Below, piece after piece: positions 1 to 9,385 of a DNA stretch of 64,000 nt. Position numbers and translations under genes: made by a program. The notes below the pieces were generated by a model that did not search any database, was not told the DNA's origin, and saw only the letters and a program-made list of their open reading frames with translations. Numbering within the stretch: the first letter of the stretch is position 1; every line of letters begins with the position of its first letter. Source of the stretch: Mojavia pulchra JT2-VF2 (GTDB lineage Bacteria; Cyanobacteriota; Cyanobacteriia; Cyanobacteriales; Nostocaceae); contig JAHHHN010000001.1 of the NCBI GenBank assembly GCA_019359325.1, forward strand, positions 434,001 through 498,000, written 5' to 3'.

Positions 1-95
1 AACGGATCAATCAAACAATTTTGCTGAAACCAAAGTTTAATATCTTCGGGAAGCTTGCCAGGATAAAACCAGCGCAATTCGTTACTGATCAACAT
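1..95 (-). CDS. Hypothetical protein, N-terminal fragment cut by window edge
   Basis: An open frame starts with ATG at 95 and runs leftward off the window, giving about 31 residues that begin MLISNELRWFYPGKLPED. The residues look like ordinary coding sequence and the frame stays open to the edge. It resembles the N-terminus of a small conserved cyanobacterial protein, but I do not recognise the family and assign no function. It is divergent from the PsbP-like gene at 243, so the roughly 150 bases between them would hold both promoters. Confidence 0.5.
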   Translation of the reverse strand, partial: MLISNELRWFYPGKLPEDIKLWFQQNCLIDP

Positions 96-242
96 AGATT
101 AGGTTTTAGATTTTTGTGCATCTGTCTTGATGCATCTTCTCATTTCCCCAGGTAGGGTATCATCCGAAGCGTACCTGTTGATGGGACAATGAGAAATTGT
201 GCTTGCCTTGTTTTGCTTCCAGGCCAAAGGAATCTATAAAAA

Positions 243-788
243 ATGTGGAAACGAATTGCATTAATGTTGCTATTAGTATTGAGCTTCAGTCTGAGTAATT
301 CTGGTGTAGCGGCTGCGGCTGGACTCAAAAGCTTTGTAAACACTAGTAATGGCTATGAGTTCTCATATCCTAATGGCTGGGTGCAAGTTAAAGTTGCTAA
401 CGGCCCTGATGTGGTGTTCCACGATTTAATAGAGATCAGTGAAAATGTCTCAGTAGTGATTAGTCCTGTTCCTGAAGGCGAAACTTTAGCACAACTGGGA
501 ACACCAACAGAAGTAGGGTATAAGCTGGGTAAAGCTGCTCTCGCTCCTGCTGACTCTGGACGTACAGCTGAGTTAGTCAATGCCTTTGAGCGGGAATCTA
601 ACGGTAAGACATACTATATTTTAGAGTACGCAGTTAAACTGCCCAATCAACAGCAACGGCACAACATTGCTAGCGTCGCTGTTAGCCGTGGTAAACTTTT
701 TACTTTTAATGCCTCAATTCCTGAAAAACGTTGGCAGAAACTTAAACCAGCTATAGAAGAAGTTGTCAGTTCTTTTTTGGTTTATTAA
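243..788 (+). CDS. PsbP-family thylakoid lumen protein
   Basis: This 181-residue protein has an N-terminal signal peptide (Lys-Arg, then a hydrophobic run, with likely cleavage after the Ala-rich stretch near residue 26). The mature part contains the GYEFSYPNGWV segment characteristic of PsbP/CyanoP proteins. PsbP-family members associate with the lumenal face of photosystem II and help its assembly or stability. Length and the single domain fit the family. No lipobox cysteine is visible, unlike the lipoprotein CyanoP of some cyanobacteria, so this may be a PsbP-like paralogue rather than the main CyanoP. It is followed 75 bases later by maf on the same strand. Confidence 0.75.
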   Translation: MWKRIALMLLLVLSFSLSNSGVAAAAGLKSFVNTSNGYEFSYPNGWVQVKVANGPDVVFHDLIEISENVSVVISPVPEGETLAQLGTPTEVGYKLGKAALAPADSGRTAELVNAFERESNGKTYYILEYAVKLPNQQQRHNIASVAVSRGKLFTFNASIPEKRWQKLKPAIEEVVSSFLVY

Positions 789-863
789 TTGATAATGGGG
801 AATGGGTCAAGGTTAATAGGTAATTTTTAATTCGTCTTTTCCCCTTTTCTTTCTAGTTTAGAT

Positions 864-1457
864 ATGGGCATTCCATCTTTTGTACTTGCCTCTGCTTCGC
901 CGGCGCGACGCCGTTTACTGCAAACTGTTGGTATTGAACCGATAGTTTGTCCTAGTGACTTTGATGAGTCACAAATCCAATTAGATGATCCTGGCCAATT
1001 GGTGCAAACTTTATCCCAGCGCAAGGCGGAAACTGTGGTTCCGCAGTTTGAAGCAGCTTTGATCATGGGTTGTGATTCGGTTTTGGCTGTCAATGGCGAG
1101 ATTCATGGTAAACCCGCAAACTCTACCGAAGCGATCGCCCGTTGGCAGATAATGCAAGGTAACTTTGGCGACCTCTACACTGGTCATACCTTGATTGACC
1201 TTGCTAAAAACCGCACGGTGGTCAAATGTCAGGTTACCAGAGTTTATTTTGCTCAAATGAGCGATCGCGACATTCAAGCTTATGTTGCTACAGGCGAACC
1301 CCTCAAATGTGCTGGGGCCTTTGCCTTAGAAGGTTTCGGTAGTCTATTCGTGGAAAAAATAGAAGGTTGTCACAGCAACGTCATTGGCTTAAGTCTACCG
1401 TTGCTGCGGCACATGCTAGCCGAACTAGGATACAACGTGATTGATTTTTGGCAATAA
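864..1457 (+). CDS. maf: Maf-family nucleoside triphosphate pyrophosphatase
   Basis: This 197-residue protein is a Maf/YhdE-type nucleotide pyrophosphatase. The family hydrolyses non-canonical or excess (d)NTPs to the monophosphate and pyrophosphate in the cytoplasm. The N-terminal signature [12 protein letters not shown] (residues 8-19) is the substrate-binding loop. [10 protein letters not shown] (around 69-78) and the GKP motif just after it carry the acidic catalytic residues. [18 protein letters not shown] near residue 140 is the conserved C-terminal block, and [14 protein letters not shown] is the family's closing motif. Length is normal and the ATG start agrees with the conserved first strand. 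Confidence 0.92.
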   Translation: MGIPSFVLASASPARRRLLQTVGIEPIVCPSDFDESQIQLDDPGQLVQTLSQRKAETVVPQFEAALIMGCDSVLAVNGEIHGKPANSTEAIARWQIMQGNFGDLYTGHTLIDLAKNRTVVKCQVTRVYFAQMSDRDIQAYVATGEPLKCAGAFALEGFGSLFVEKIEGCHSNVIGLSLPLLRHMLAELGYNVIDFWQ

Positions 1458-1472
1458 GTTATTTGTCTACAA

Positions 1473-1727
1473 CTAATAACAAAACTGCCTAGTATGCAGT
1501 ATTGCTTCTCCATGATCTGGAATCCAAGCTAGCCACTCATCTTGTGAAACCGGACACAATAATAGTGCTTCCTCAAAACTAAAGGGATTGGGAAGTTGCA
1601 ACAGTTTCACCCAGGTAGAAGCTGCAAACTTCTGTGGTGACTCGTTGGAGTAAAACTTGTTGGTAACATCCAGATTCTGCCTTCTGAGTTGCACTGCAAA
1701 ATCTGGTTTCTCAGAATCTAGTTTCAT
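1473..1727 (-). CDS. Small conserved hypothetical protein
   Basis: An 84-residue ORF begins with ATG at 1727 and ends 16 bases from the end of maf, to which it is convergent. It is soluble-looking, with no signal or membrane segment, and the C-terminal half (EWLAWIPDHGEAILH) is compact and acidic. I think it belongs to a small cyanobacterial family of unknown function because residue composition and codon use look like a real gene. I cannot name a domain. Confidence 0.6.
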   Translation of the reverse strand: MKLDSEKPDFAVQLRRQNLDVTNKFYSNESPQKFAASTWVKLLQLPNPFSFEEALLLCPVSQDEWLAWIPDHGEAILHTRQFCY

Positions 1728-1810
1728 AGCTGATGGACTAATTTCAAATTATTTCTGTAACTCAGGATACAAAATAAATAATCCTGTTGAAAAGCAACCG
1801 TTTTATAACT

Positions 1811-2026
1811 TTACAGAAAGTCGGCGATTCATCCCATCCTTAGAAGAAGTGGGATTTCGCGGGCATGGCGAATGGGGCATAGGAAAGAATGCCAATGCCC
1901 AATCACGCCAGTTGCCTCAAGTCGGGAAACCCGCCTAGGGCAGTGGCTCCCCAATGCCCCAAGTCAAGGGGAAGATTCATCTCACCCCTAGAAGAAGTGG
2001 GTCTTTCCCGCGCCGACTTTCTGTAA
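1811..2026. repeat. Inverted-repeat-bounded palindromic element
   Basis: A perfect 16-base inverted repeat, TTACAGAAAGTCGGCG at 1811-1826 and its complement at 2011-2026, encloses about 184 bases with no gene. Inside, a 28-base direct repeat (1826-1853 and 1974-2001; 25 of 28 identical) contains AGAAGAAGTGGG preceded by a short complementary CCCA or CTCACCC, so each copy can fold. The centre (about 1900-1960) resembles the palindromic GGGAAACCC-type repeats scattered through Nostoc genomes. It may be a MITE-like element or a nested repeat. It lies between a small hypothetical gene and pcyA. Confidence 0.6.
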
Positions 2027-2109
2027 GTGTTTGCTTATGTTGCAAGCCAGAATAGGTATGACGCGGCTAGTTGTAGACTGGCAAATAGACCACATTCCCC
2101 AGCTAGAAT

Positions 2110-2847
2110 ATGTCATTTACTTCTACTCCCTCGCTGCGCGAGCAACAACATCCCTTAATTCGCCAGCTGGCTGATTGCATTGAGGCGGCTTGGCATAAAC
2201 ATTTAGATTTGTCGCCTTACAACTTGCCGGCTGAATTGGGATATGTGGAAGGTAGACTGGAGGGTGAGAAATTGACGATTGAAAATCGCTGCTATCAAAC
2301 ACCCCAGTTTCGGAAAATGCACTTGGAACTGGCAAAGGTGGGAAATATGCTGGATATTTTGCACTGCGTCATGTTTCCCCGCCCAGAATACAACCTACCG
2401 ATGTTTGGTTGCGATTTAGTAGGTGGGAGGGGTCAAATTAGCGCGGCGATCGCAGACCTTTCTCCTGTGAGTTTAGATCGCACCTTACCAGAATCTTATA
2501 CATCTGCACTGACACCCTTAAAAGTGCTAAACTTCTCCCAACCGCGTGAATTGCCGGAATGGGGACACATCTTTTCTGATTTTTGCATCTTTGTTCGCCC
2601 CAGCTCCCCAGAAGAAGAAACGCTATTTCTCTCACGTGTACAGGAATTTTTAGACATTCATTGCACCCAGGCGATCGCCTCTATTCCAGTTTCACCCGAA
2701 AAGACGGCACAAATCCTTGCAGGACAACGCAACTACTGCACCCAGCAGCAACAAAACGACAAAACCCGTCGTGTACTCGAAAAAGCCTTTGGCCCAGTTT
2801 GGGCAGAAAATTACATGACTACGGTTTTATTTGATCTTCCAGATTAA
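2110..2847 (+). CDS. pcyA: Phycocyanobilin:ferredoxin oxidoreductase
   Basis: PcyA performs the four-electron reduction of biliverdin IXalpha to phycocyanobilin using reduced ferredoxin. It supplies the chromophore for phycobilisomes and phytochromes. The 245-residue length is normal. The three known active-site residues are visible with a constant offset of three from the Synechocystis numbering: Glu73 (in [11 protein letters not shown]), His85 (in [13 protein letters not shown]) and Asp102 (in [12 protein letters not shown]). The C-terminal [12 protein letters not shown] block is also family-typical. The gene stands alone, downstream of a repeat element. Confidence 0.96.
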   Translation: MSFTSTPSLREQQHPLIRQLADCIEAAWHKHLDLSPYNLPAELGYVEGRLEGEKLTIENRCYQTPQFRKMHLELAKVGNMLDILHCVMFPRPEYNLPMFGCDLVGGRGQISAAIADLSPVSLDRTLPESYTSALTPLKVLNFSQPRELPEWGHIFSDFCIFVRPSSPEEETLFLSRVQEFLDIHCTQAIASIPVSPEKTAQILAGQRNYCTQQQQNDKTRRVLEKAFGPVWAENYMTTVLFDLPD

Positions 2848-3225
2848 GCATTTCTTTATCTTTCCTGAAGTTCCGATGGCTATCTGTCGGACTTCTCTCT
2901 ATATCTTCATCTGTAGGCTCTGTTACGTTTTCCAGCAACTGATAAATGTAGAATTCATTTAACTAAAGTTTGATGGAGTTAGAAAACAACAGCAGAGAGA
3001 GCAGTTAAGTTTTTGGTATAGATATCCAGAGATAGTTGGTTGTCTTGGTAGAGATTAGCAACAAACTCTGCTCTCGGTTTAACCAGAAAGTTAAGGAAAA
3101 TGTGATGTTAGGAATACTTTATTGATCGATATTTTTTAGTTAGTCGTTAACTGACTCAATAAAAACTTACTTTAGACAGTTTAAAAGATTTCGGTGATCG
3201 AGATTTGCTGCTGTCTACTTATAAG

Positions 3226-3239
3226 GTAATCAACTTTAC
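3226..3239 (+). promoter_or_regulatory. Candidate NtcA-binding site far upstream of devB
   Basis: The sequence GTAATCAACTTTAC matches the GTA-N8-TAC NtcA consensus. It lies about 620 bases before the devB start, comparable with the distant NtcA-dependent start of the Anabaena devBCA operon. No good TAN3T box is found 22 bases downstream, and about 15 such matches are expected by chance in 64 kb, so support is weak. Confidence 0.3.
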
Positions 3240-3439
3240 CAGTTTATCCATAATTGGGTGCAGTTTCAAACATTAAGTCAAATTAACGCAGTTCTTTCGC
3301 CACCCATCATCAACATCAAAGACTTTATGAGAGTTAGGGCGACAGTTGTAAGGGGCTTTAATCAAAGTCACATTTATTAAACTGATAACAGTAATTGTGC
3401 CTTTGCTTTAATGAATACATAGTATAGATCCATCAAACT

Positions 3440-3556
3440 CTACAGCATCGTCTCAATCAGCCAGACGTATTTCAATCGATTAGCCAAAGCATCTATCCCG
3501 TAGGCTAAAACTTTTAAATTGTAGAAGTCTTTGAAGCTACGAGCATCTTTGACCAT
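3440..3556 (-). pseudogene. Decayed coding fragment, possibly transposase
   Basis: A 38-codon frame from ATG at 3556 reads MVKDARSFKDFYNLKVLAYG and continues with a coding-like pattern (IDALANRLKYVWLIE) before stopping. Further coding-like pieces occur on the same strand on both sides (about 3290-3340 and 3560-3600) but in broken frames. This looks like the remnant of a mobile-element gene. I cannot name the family, and it could be a chance frame. Confidence 0.25.
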
Positions 3557-3861
3557 CACAGGCTATGTCAAAGACATCTGCCATAAAAGCCTCTACGCAA
3601 TTGTCATCATTTCATCCTAAGCAGCGGTCTCAAGCCAAATACCTTAATTCTAAGGAATTGGTAATTTTTCCTAACTAATAGTCAATTGTAAGTTACCTAT
3701 TATCAGCCTAATTAATGTGTATTGATTAGCAAATTTACACTTGCGGCTGCAACTTGGTATAGGGATCTGGCTGTCTACTAAAAATCCTTCTTAAATAGTC
3801 CAACTGCGCGTAACTCGCTTTTTACTTGCATCAGCACATTCAGATAAACGGGCAATATACT

Positions 3862-5280
3862 ATGTCAAGGGTGACTGAGAAGCCAAAATTAAGGGAGCAG
3901 CCACTTGAACAACCTAAAGTTTGGTGGAGCATTGCTGTAGCCCTGCCAATAGTAATTGCAGCTGGGGTACTAGGCACAGCCAAAGTCGAACAATTAAAAA
4001 AACTAGCTTCATCCGTACCCATTAGACCAATTGCCAACAGTATTACTGCTGTAGGGCGTTTGGAGCCACGAAGTGAAGTAATAAAGTTATCTGCTCCCAC
4101 TACAGGAATGCAAGGGGGGTCACGAATTCAGCAACTCCTTATTAGAGAAGGAGAGCAGGTAAAGCAAGGTCAAATAGTTGCAATTTTGGATAGCCACGAT
4201 ACTCAAGTAGCAGCAGTGGAAGAGGCAAAAGCAAAATTGCAAGAAGCCCGCGCCAATCTAGCGCAAATCAGAGCTGGGTCACCTAGAGATATTCAAGCCC
4301 AAACGTCTGTGATTGCTCGTTTACAGGCCCAGTTACGCGGAGAAAGGGATGCTCAACAAGCAATGATTACTCGAATTGCAGCTCAGTTAAGCGGGGAAAA
4401 ACTTGCCCAACAAGCAACGGTTAATCGCCTAGAAGCTGAACTGCTAGGACAAAAAGATACTTTAAGAGCAACACTCACACGTATACAAGCTGAACAACGT
4501 AATGCCCAAGTCGATGCTCAACGCTATGAGATGTTATATAGAGAAGGTGCAATTTCTCAACAAGAACGAGATAGAAGACGCCTAAGTGCCGTAAGTAGTA
4601 ATCAACAGGTCGTTGAAGGTCAAGCTACTCTCCGCCAGACTATTGCAACTATACGCCAACAAATTGCTGAGGCCAGAGCTAACCAAATCAAAACTTTATC
4701 GACTTTGCAACAGCAGTTGATCGAAGCTAAAGTTAACCGCGACAAAACTATAGCAACTTTACAAAGGCAAATCGACGAAGAAAAAGCCAGACTCAACAGG
4801 CTTCTAGAAGTTCGTCCTACTGATATGCAAATGGCACAAGCTCAAATCAGCAATGCGATCGCACTAGTCAGAAAGGCGGAAGCAGAACTGAAGTTGAGCT
4901 ACGTCAAAGCACCAATTAATGGTGAGATTCTCAAAATTCATACTAAGTCCGGTGAAGCCATAAATCAAATGGGCATTGCTGAGATTGGACAAACTAATCA
5001 AATGATTGCGATCGCTGAAGTAGCCGAAGATAGTATTGGTAAAGTGCGTCTCGGTCAAAACACTACAATCACTAGTGATAACGGAGCATTTTCTGGCGAA
5101 TTAAAGGGAACAGTCACTGAGATTGGTAGAAAAATTGGCAAAAAAGATGTGCTGAATACAGATCCAGCAGCAGATGTAGATGCCAGAGTTGTAGAAGTAA
5201 AAATTGCCCTCGCTCCAGAAGATAGCCAAAAAGTTGCAGGTTTAACCTACGCTAAAGTTGTTGCTGAAATTAATAACTAA
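3862..5280 (+). CDS. devB: DevB-type membrane fusion protein of ABC exporter
   Basis: This is an HlyD/DevB-family periplasmic adaptor, the first gene of a devB-devC-devA set. DevBCA exporters work with an outer-membrane TolC-type channel. The founding example exports heterocyst envelope glycolipids. One membrane segment lies near the N-terminus (VWWSIAVALPIVIAAGVLG). It is followed by a barrel/lipoyl half (GRLEPRSEVIKLSAP), a long alpha-hairpin coiled coil rich in Gln, Ala and Glu (roughly residues 110-330), the second lipoyl half (YVKAPINGEILKIHTKSGE) and a beta-barrel end. The ATG at 3862 is preferred over the TTG at 3826, giving 472 residues. Nostocales carry several dev-like sets, so which lipid or other cargo this copy handles is not known. 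Confidence 0.85.
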   Translation: MSRVTEKPKLREQPLEQPKVWWSIAVALPIVIAAGVLGTAKVEQLKKLASSVPIRPIANSITAVGRLEPRSEVIKLSAPTTGMQGGSRIQQLLIREGEQVKQGQIVAILDSHDTQVAAVEEAKAKLQEARANLAQIRAGSPRDIQAQTSVIARLQAQLRGERDAQQAMITRIAAQLSGEKLAQQATVNRLEAELLGQKDTLRATLTRIQAEQRNAQVDAQRYEMLYREGAISQQERDRRRLSAVSSNQQVVEGQATLRQTIATIRQQIAEARANQIKTLSTLQQQLIEAKVNRDKTIATLQRQIDEEKARLNRLLEVRPTDMQMAQAQISNAIALVRKAEAELKLSYVKAPINGEILKIHTKSGEAINQMGIAEIGQTNQMIAIAEVAEDSIGKVRLGQNTTITSDNGAFSGELKGTVTEIGRKIGKKDVLNTDPAADVDARVVEVKIALAPEDSQKVAGLTYAKVVAEINN

Positions 5281-5407
5281 TACCGCTTCAAGAAATTCAA
5301 AAAACTAGAGCAAAATGCTTTTGATTTTAAAACTTAATGTATTTACTGAAATTACCAAAGTATGCTTTGGTCACCAATTTAGCCTAAATACAAAATTGAT
5401 ATGAATA

Positions 5408-6601
5408 ATGATTAATGAACTAATTACTAACATTTTTCATTCTAAAAACAATAGAAAAATACCTCTATCATGGCTACAATTGACAAGAGAAAAAACACGT
5501 TTAGCTGTGGCTATAGCAGGAATTGGCTTTGCAGATATATTGATGTTTATGCAGATCGGTTTCCGGGATGCTTTATATTATAGTAACGTTCGATTCCACA
5601 CTAGCTTGCAAGGCGAGATTATTTTAATTAATAGTCAATCTAACGCTGTACTGTCGATGAAAAGTTTTTCTCAAAGGCGTTTGTATAAAGCTTTAGATTT
5701 ACCAGCAGTACAATCAGTACATCCTATATATTTAGACTATACAAGTTGGAAAAATCCTGTAACAGGTCGCCCTCGAAGTATTCTTGTATTTGGCTTTAAT
5801 CCAGAAGTTAACTTATTTAACTTACCTGGAGTTCCGGAAAATTTAGAGCAACTTAAACTGCCTGATGTAGTTTTATACGACCGTTCTTCTAGGGTAGAGT
5901 ATGGGCCAATTGCTACCAATTTCGAGGAAGGAAAAACTGTGACGGCGGAAGTACGTAGAAGGCGCATCAAAGTAGGGGGGCTATTTACCCTAGGCGCATC
6001 ATTTGGGGCTGACGGTAATTTAATTACTAGTGATGTTAACTTTTTGCGGATATTTAACAACCGTCAACGAGGCTTAATTGATATTGGAGTAATTAGATTA
6101 AAACCAGGAGCCGATATAATTGCTGTAACCCAGAGTTTAAGAAGTTATTTGCCAGAAGAAATCAATGTTTTAACTAAAGAAGAATTTATAGAATTTGAGC
6201 GCAATTACTGGGCTAGTAGCACAGCTATTGGGTTTATTTTTACTTTAGGTACAATTATGGGTTTCATTGTAGGGACAGTGATTGTTTATCAAATTCTTTA
6301 TACTGAAGTTGCTGATCATCTGGCTGAATATGCTACCCTCAAAGCAATAGGATATACACAAAACTATTTATTAACTGTTATTTTACAAGAAGCTTTCATT
6401 CTAGCAGTCATTGGATATTTACCCGGATTTACTTTTGCTTTATTTATGTATAAAGCTGCTAGAGATGCCACACTTTTGCCAGTTTTTATGAGTGTTGGAC
6501 GTGCAGTTACAGTATTAATTCTAACTATGGTAATGTGCTTTATTTCTGGAGCTATTGCTGTACGTAAATTACGCTCTGCCGATCCAGCAGATATATTTTA
6601 A
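5408..6601 (+). CDS. devC: DevC-type ABC exporter permease
   Basis: This 397-residue MacB/FtsX-like permease follows devB by 127 bases. One membrane segment is near the N-terminus (LAVAIAGIGFADILMFMQIGF). A large extracytoplasmic domain (about residues 60-280) contains YLDYTSWKNP and GFNPEVNLFNLPGV, both typical of DevC. Three C-terminal membrane segments follow (IGFIFTLGTIMGFIVGTVIV onward), with the cytoplasmic loop EYATLKAIGYT between the first two. It would pair with DevA for ATP-driven export and with DevB for passage across the periplasm. Family assignment is firm, cargo unknown. Confidence 0.88.
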   Translation: MINELITNIFHSKNNRKIPLSWLQLTREKTRLAVAIAGIGFADILMFMQIGFRDALYYSNVRFHTSLQGEIILINSQSNAVLSMKSFSQRRLYKALDLPAVQSVHPIYLDYTSWKNPVTGRPRSILVFGFNPEVNLFNLPGVPENLEQLKLPDVVLYDRSSRVEYGPIATNFEEGKTVTAEVRRRRIKVGGLFTLGASFGADGNLITSDVNFLRIFNNRQRGLIDIGVIRLKPGADIIAVTQSLRSYLPEEINVLTKEEFIEFERNYWASSTAIGFIFTLGTIMGFIVGTVIVYQILYTEVADHLAEYATLKAIGYTQNYLLTVILQEAFILAVIGYLPGFTFALFMYKAARDATLLPVFMSVGRAVTVLILTMVMCFISGAIAVRKLRSADPADIF

Positions 6602-6766
6602 GTGTGATTTATTAACTAATACGTAATTACTGCTAATTCATAAATAGTAAAATCAATATAAATGAACAGTAATTATCAAATTATATATTTTATAATTAAT
6701 AAATCATAACTCTTTATGGGCACTACAGTTCCGTCTCGGAACTGCTAACTTATAGCTATTCACTTT

Positions 6767-7504
6767 ATGATGAGACAAGAACCTGTAATTGCCATTAAAA
6801 ATCTCAATCACTACTATGGCAGAGGCGCGCTGAAAAGACAGATTTTATTTGATATAAACCTGGAAATATATCCTGGTGAAATTGTCATTATGACTGGCCC
6901 ATCGGGTTCAGGAAAAACAACATTACTGAGCTTGATTGGCGGTTTACGGTCTGTACAAGAGGGTAGTTTAAAATTTTTAGGTACAGAACTAATTGGTGCT
7001 AGCCAAAACCAATTAGTGCAGGCCAGGCGCAAAATCGGTTATATTTTTCAAGCTCACAATTTGCTGGGATTTTTAACTGCTAGACAAAATGTGCAAATGG
7101 CAGTGGAGTTAAATGACGAGATTGCTCAAAGTGAAGCAATTGCTAAATCAGAAACTATGCTTGGGGCAGTTGGTTTAGAGGAGAAAATCAATTATTATCC
7201 AGATAATCTTTCTGGTGGACAAAAACAAAGGATTGCGATCGCTCGTGCATTGGTCAATCGTCCCCCACTAGTACTCGCAGACGAACCAACCGCCGCTTTA
7301 GACAAACAATCTGGACGTGATGTTGTGGAAATCATGCAGAGTCTTGCCAAAGACCAAGGAACTTCTATCTTGTTGGTGACCCATGATAACCGTATTCTAG
7401 ATATAGCCGATCGCATCGTCGAAATGGAAGATGGTCTTTTGGCGCGTGATTCTCAAAGTATGGTTAGCCGTTATGATTCTGGAGTTAAGAATCATAACTC
7501 ATAA
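6767..7504 (+). CDS. devA: DevA-type ABC exporter ATPase
   Basis: This is a 245-residue ATP-binding subunit of the LolD/MacB class and closes the devBCA operon 165 bases after devC. It has Walker A GPSGSGKTT (about residues 45-53), the Q-loop in GYIFQAHNLLGFLTA, the ABC signature LSGGQKQRIAIARAL, Walker B LVLADEPTAALD and the switch histidine in LLVTHDNRIL. Two adjacent ATG codons begin the frame and either may be used. The gene is complete, followed by the convergent gene at 7579-8352. Confidence 0.9.
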   Translation: MMRQEPVIAIKNLNHYYGRGALKRQILFDINLEIYPGEIVIMTGPSGSGKTTLLSLIGGLRSVQEGSLKFLGTELIGASQNQLVQARRKIGYIFQAHNLLGFLTARQNVQMAVELNDEIAQSEAIAKSETMLGAVGLEEKINYYPDNLSGGQKQRIAIARALVNRPPLVLADEPTAALDKQSGRDVVEIMQSLAKDQGTSILLVTHDNRILDIADRIVEMEDGLLARDSQSMVSRYDSGVKNHNS

Positions 7505-7578
7505 CTATGATAGAACTGCACCCTAAAACCGGATGATTAATTAGCAGAGCCTGATTGTTTGGTTCTAGGCAAATGCTA

Positions 7579-8352
7579 CTATTTTAAGCTATTAGGTTGA
7601 CGACTAGTGCGGAAAGTAACATTGACACCTTCATTTGATTGTTCCAGCACTAGTAGAGGTGTAGGTTTAGCCTTTTGATCCCAATGCATATGGGCAACAC
7701 GACCTTGAATTGTTGGTTGCCAATTATCTTCATCTTGTATAGGACTAAGGTAAGTTTCAATACAATCAATGATTTGGCTAATAGTAGCAGAAGTTGTTTG
7801 TGTTGGTAACTTCATTAACCGAATTTGAATACGAAACAGCACTCGTTTAGCAGTGTTTGGTGGAGTGCCAGTCTCATACTCTACATCAAAAATTTCATCT
7901 ACCTGCCGTCCAGTACTAGCAATCCCTAGTGTCCCTTGTTGGGCTTGATTTGGACGCAGAGCTTGAGAAATTTTATCTTTAGCCATGATTTTAATTTGAT
8001 TAACGATCGCATAATGGAATACCTCCTCTGACATCCTCATTCGGAGATAATCTAGGTTAAAGTCCCGTGAGTTAACCAAGTCGGGGTTGGTTTCCATGTT
8101 GCGAATTGTTTCCAGGGCTAGCTTAAACTTTTTCTCTAGTTCTCGGGCCCGGAATTGTTCAAATTTAAGTTTTTTCTCCAGCCGATTCATCAAAATTTTG
8201 ATATAGACAATCAAAGCAATTACCATCAAAGCCAGTCCTCCAGAGGTTACCACCAAGAATGGCGGTGTTTGAGGATCGTTTAGTGGCACTTCCTGGGATG
8301 CTTTTTTAATCTTTGTCCCGGAGGATTGGGCAAGAAACAACGAAGAGGGCAT
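7579..8352 (-). CDS. Conserved cyanobacterial membrane-anchored protein
   Basis: A 257-residue protein begins with ATG at 8352 (a TTG three codons earlier is less likely). After a short N-terminal region one membrane segment (FLVVTSGGLALMVIALIVYI) is followed by a charged coiled coil (KKLKFEQFRARELEKKFK) and a soluble domain of about 170 residues with an alternating strand/helix look. No catalytic motif is recognised. I take it for a conserved hypothetical of cyanobacteria. It is divergent from the HAD gene at 8458, with 105 bases between the starts. Confidence 0.75.
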   Translation of the reverse strand: MPSSLFLAQSSGTKIKKASQEVPLNDPQTPPFLVVTSGGLALMVIALIVYIKILMNRLEKKLKFEQFRARELEKKFKLALETIRNMETNPDLVNSRDFNLDYLRMRMSEEVFHYAIVNQIKIMAKDKISQALRPNQAQQGTLGIASTGRQVDEIFDVEYETGTPPNTAKRVLFRIQIRLMKLPTQTTSATISQIIDCIETYLSPIQDEDNWQPTIQGRVAHMHWDQKAKPTPLLVLEQSNEGVNVTFRTSRQPNSLK

Positions 8353-8457
8353 AGTTGGCAAACTAAAAAACTTGACTCCTGATTTTTAGGATGCCCAAAT
8401 TCATGATGTCATCTTGCTGTATCATTATTATTTTTTACAGCTTTTCCTCAACAGCCT

Positions 8458-9285
8458 ATGTATAGACACCTAAACGTCCCTGCTGGGCGTTCCCTAAACC
8501 TGGGGCAACTGTCAGAGGTTTCATCCACCTGCTTGAGCAATATTCGTCTGGTTGCCACAGATATGGACGGTACTCTGACTAGGCAAGGCAAATTTACAAC
8601 TCCACTGCTGCAAGCTTTAGAAGATTTGGCAGCAGCCAACATCAAAGTATTGATTGTCACAGGACGTTCAGCTGGGTGGGTGAGTGGACTGAGTAGCTTG
8701 ATGCCAGTCGTGGGTGCTATTGCAGAAAACGGCGGTTTATTCTATTTATCTGGGAGTGATAAACCAGCAACTTTAACGCCAATACCCGACTTAACTAGCC
8801 ATCGCCAGCAATTGGCAGCTGCTTTTTTGCAATTACAGACTCAATTTCCCCAAATCCAAGAATCTGCCGATAACCGCTTTCGGATTACTGACTGGACTTT
8901 TGATGTAGCTTCTTTAAGTCCAAGTGAACTACAAACTTTAGGCCATTTCTGTCAGGAAATGAGTTGGGGATTTACCTACAGCAATGTGCAGTGCCATATT
9001 AAACCCCAAAGACAAGATAAGGCTGTTGGTTTGCTGCGGGTATTGCAGGAACACTTCCAACCATACTCTCCAGAACAGATTGTCACAGTTGGTGATAGCC
9101 CTAATGATGAAAGTTTATTTGATCGGCGTTATTTTCCGATTTCTGTAGGTGTGGCGAATGTATTGGAGTATGCCAATCAGTTACAGCATCAGCCCGCTTA
9201 TATTACCAATGCTGCGGAAGTGGAAGGATTTTGTGAGTTGACGCGAATGATTTTACAAAGCACTACAGTTAATCTAGTGGATTAG
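8458..9285 (+). CDS. HAD-superfamily (Cof-like) phosphatase
   Basis: This 275-residue HAD phosphatase has motif I DMDGTLT (Asp35 and Asp37), motif II VTGRSAGW and motif III/IV VGDSPNDESLF near residue 221. The cap between motifs II and III is of the C2B type, as in Cof/sucrose-phosphate-phosphatase relatives. KPQRQDKAVGLL supplies the lysine of motif III. A role in dephosphorylating a sugar phosphate is likely from the family, but the substrate cannot be read from sequence. The first 28 residues precede the conserved core and may be a start-site overestimate, though no other start codon is better placed. Confidence 0.85.
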   Translation: MYRHLNVPAGRSLNLGQLSEVSSTCLSNIRLVATDMDGTLTRQGKFTTPLLQALEDLAAANIKVLIVTGRSAGWVSGLSSLMPVVGAIAENGGLFYLSGSDKPATLTPIPDLTSHRQQLAAAFLQLQTQFPQIQESADNRFRITDWTFDVASLSPSELQTLGHFCQEMSWGFTYSNVQCHIKPQRQDKAVGLLRVLQEHFQPYSPEQIVTVGDSPNDESLFDRRYFPISVGVANVLEYANQLQHQPAYITNAAEVEGFCELTRMILQSTTVNLVD

Positions 9286-9385
9286 AGTTGAGATAAATAT
9301 TGGACTATGAGGGAAAGCGATCGCGCTTTGCAAAGTTAAGAGAATTATTGTTCTAAAATGAGTTAGTAGCACTGAATTTATAATC

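Larger units (their letters stand above)
2848..3861. other. Long non-coding stretch upstream of devB
   Basis: About one kilobase lies between pcyA and the devB start with no intact gene. It is AT-rich. It contains a candidate NtcA site at 3226-3239 and a short decayed reading frame on the minus strand at 3440-3556. The devBCA operon of Anabaena is known to have a very long 5' leader, so part of this stretch is probably transcribed leader. Confidence 0.6.
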
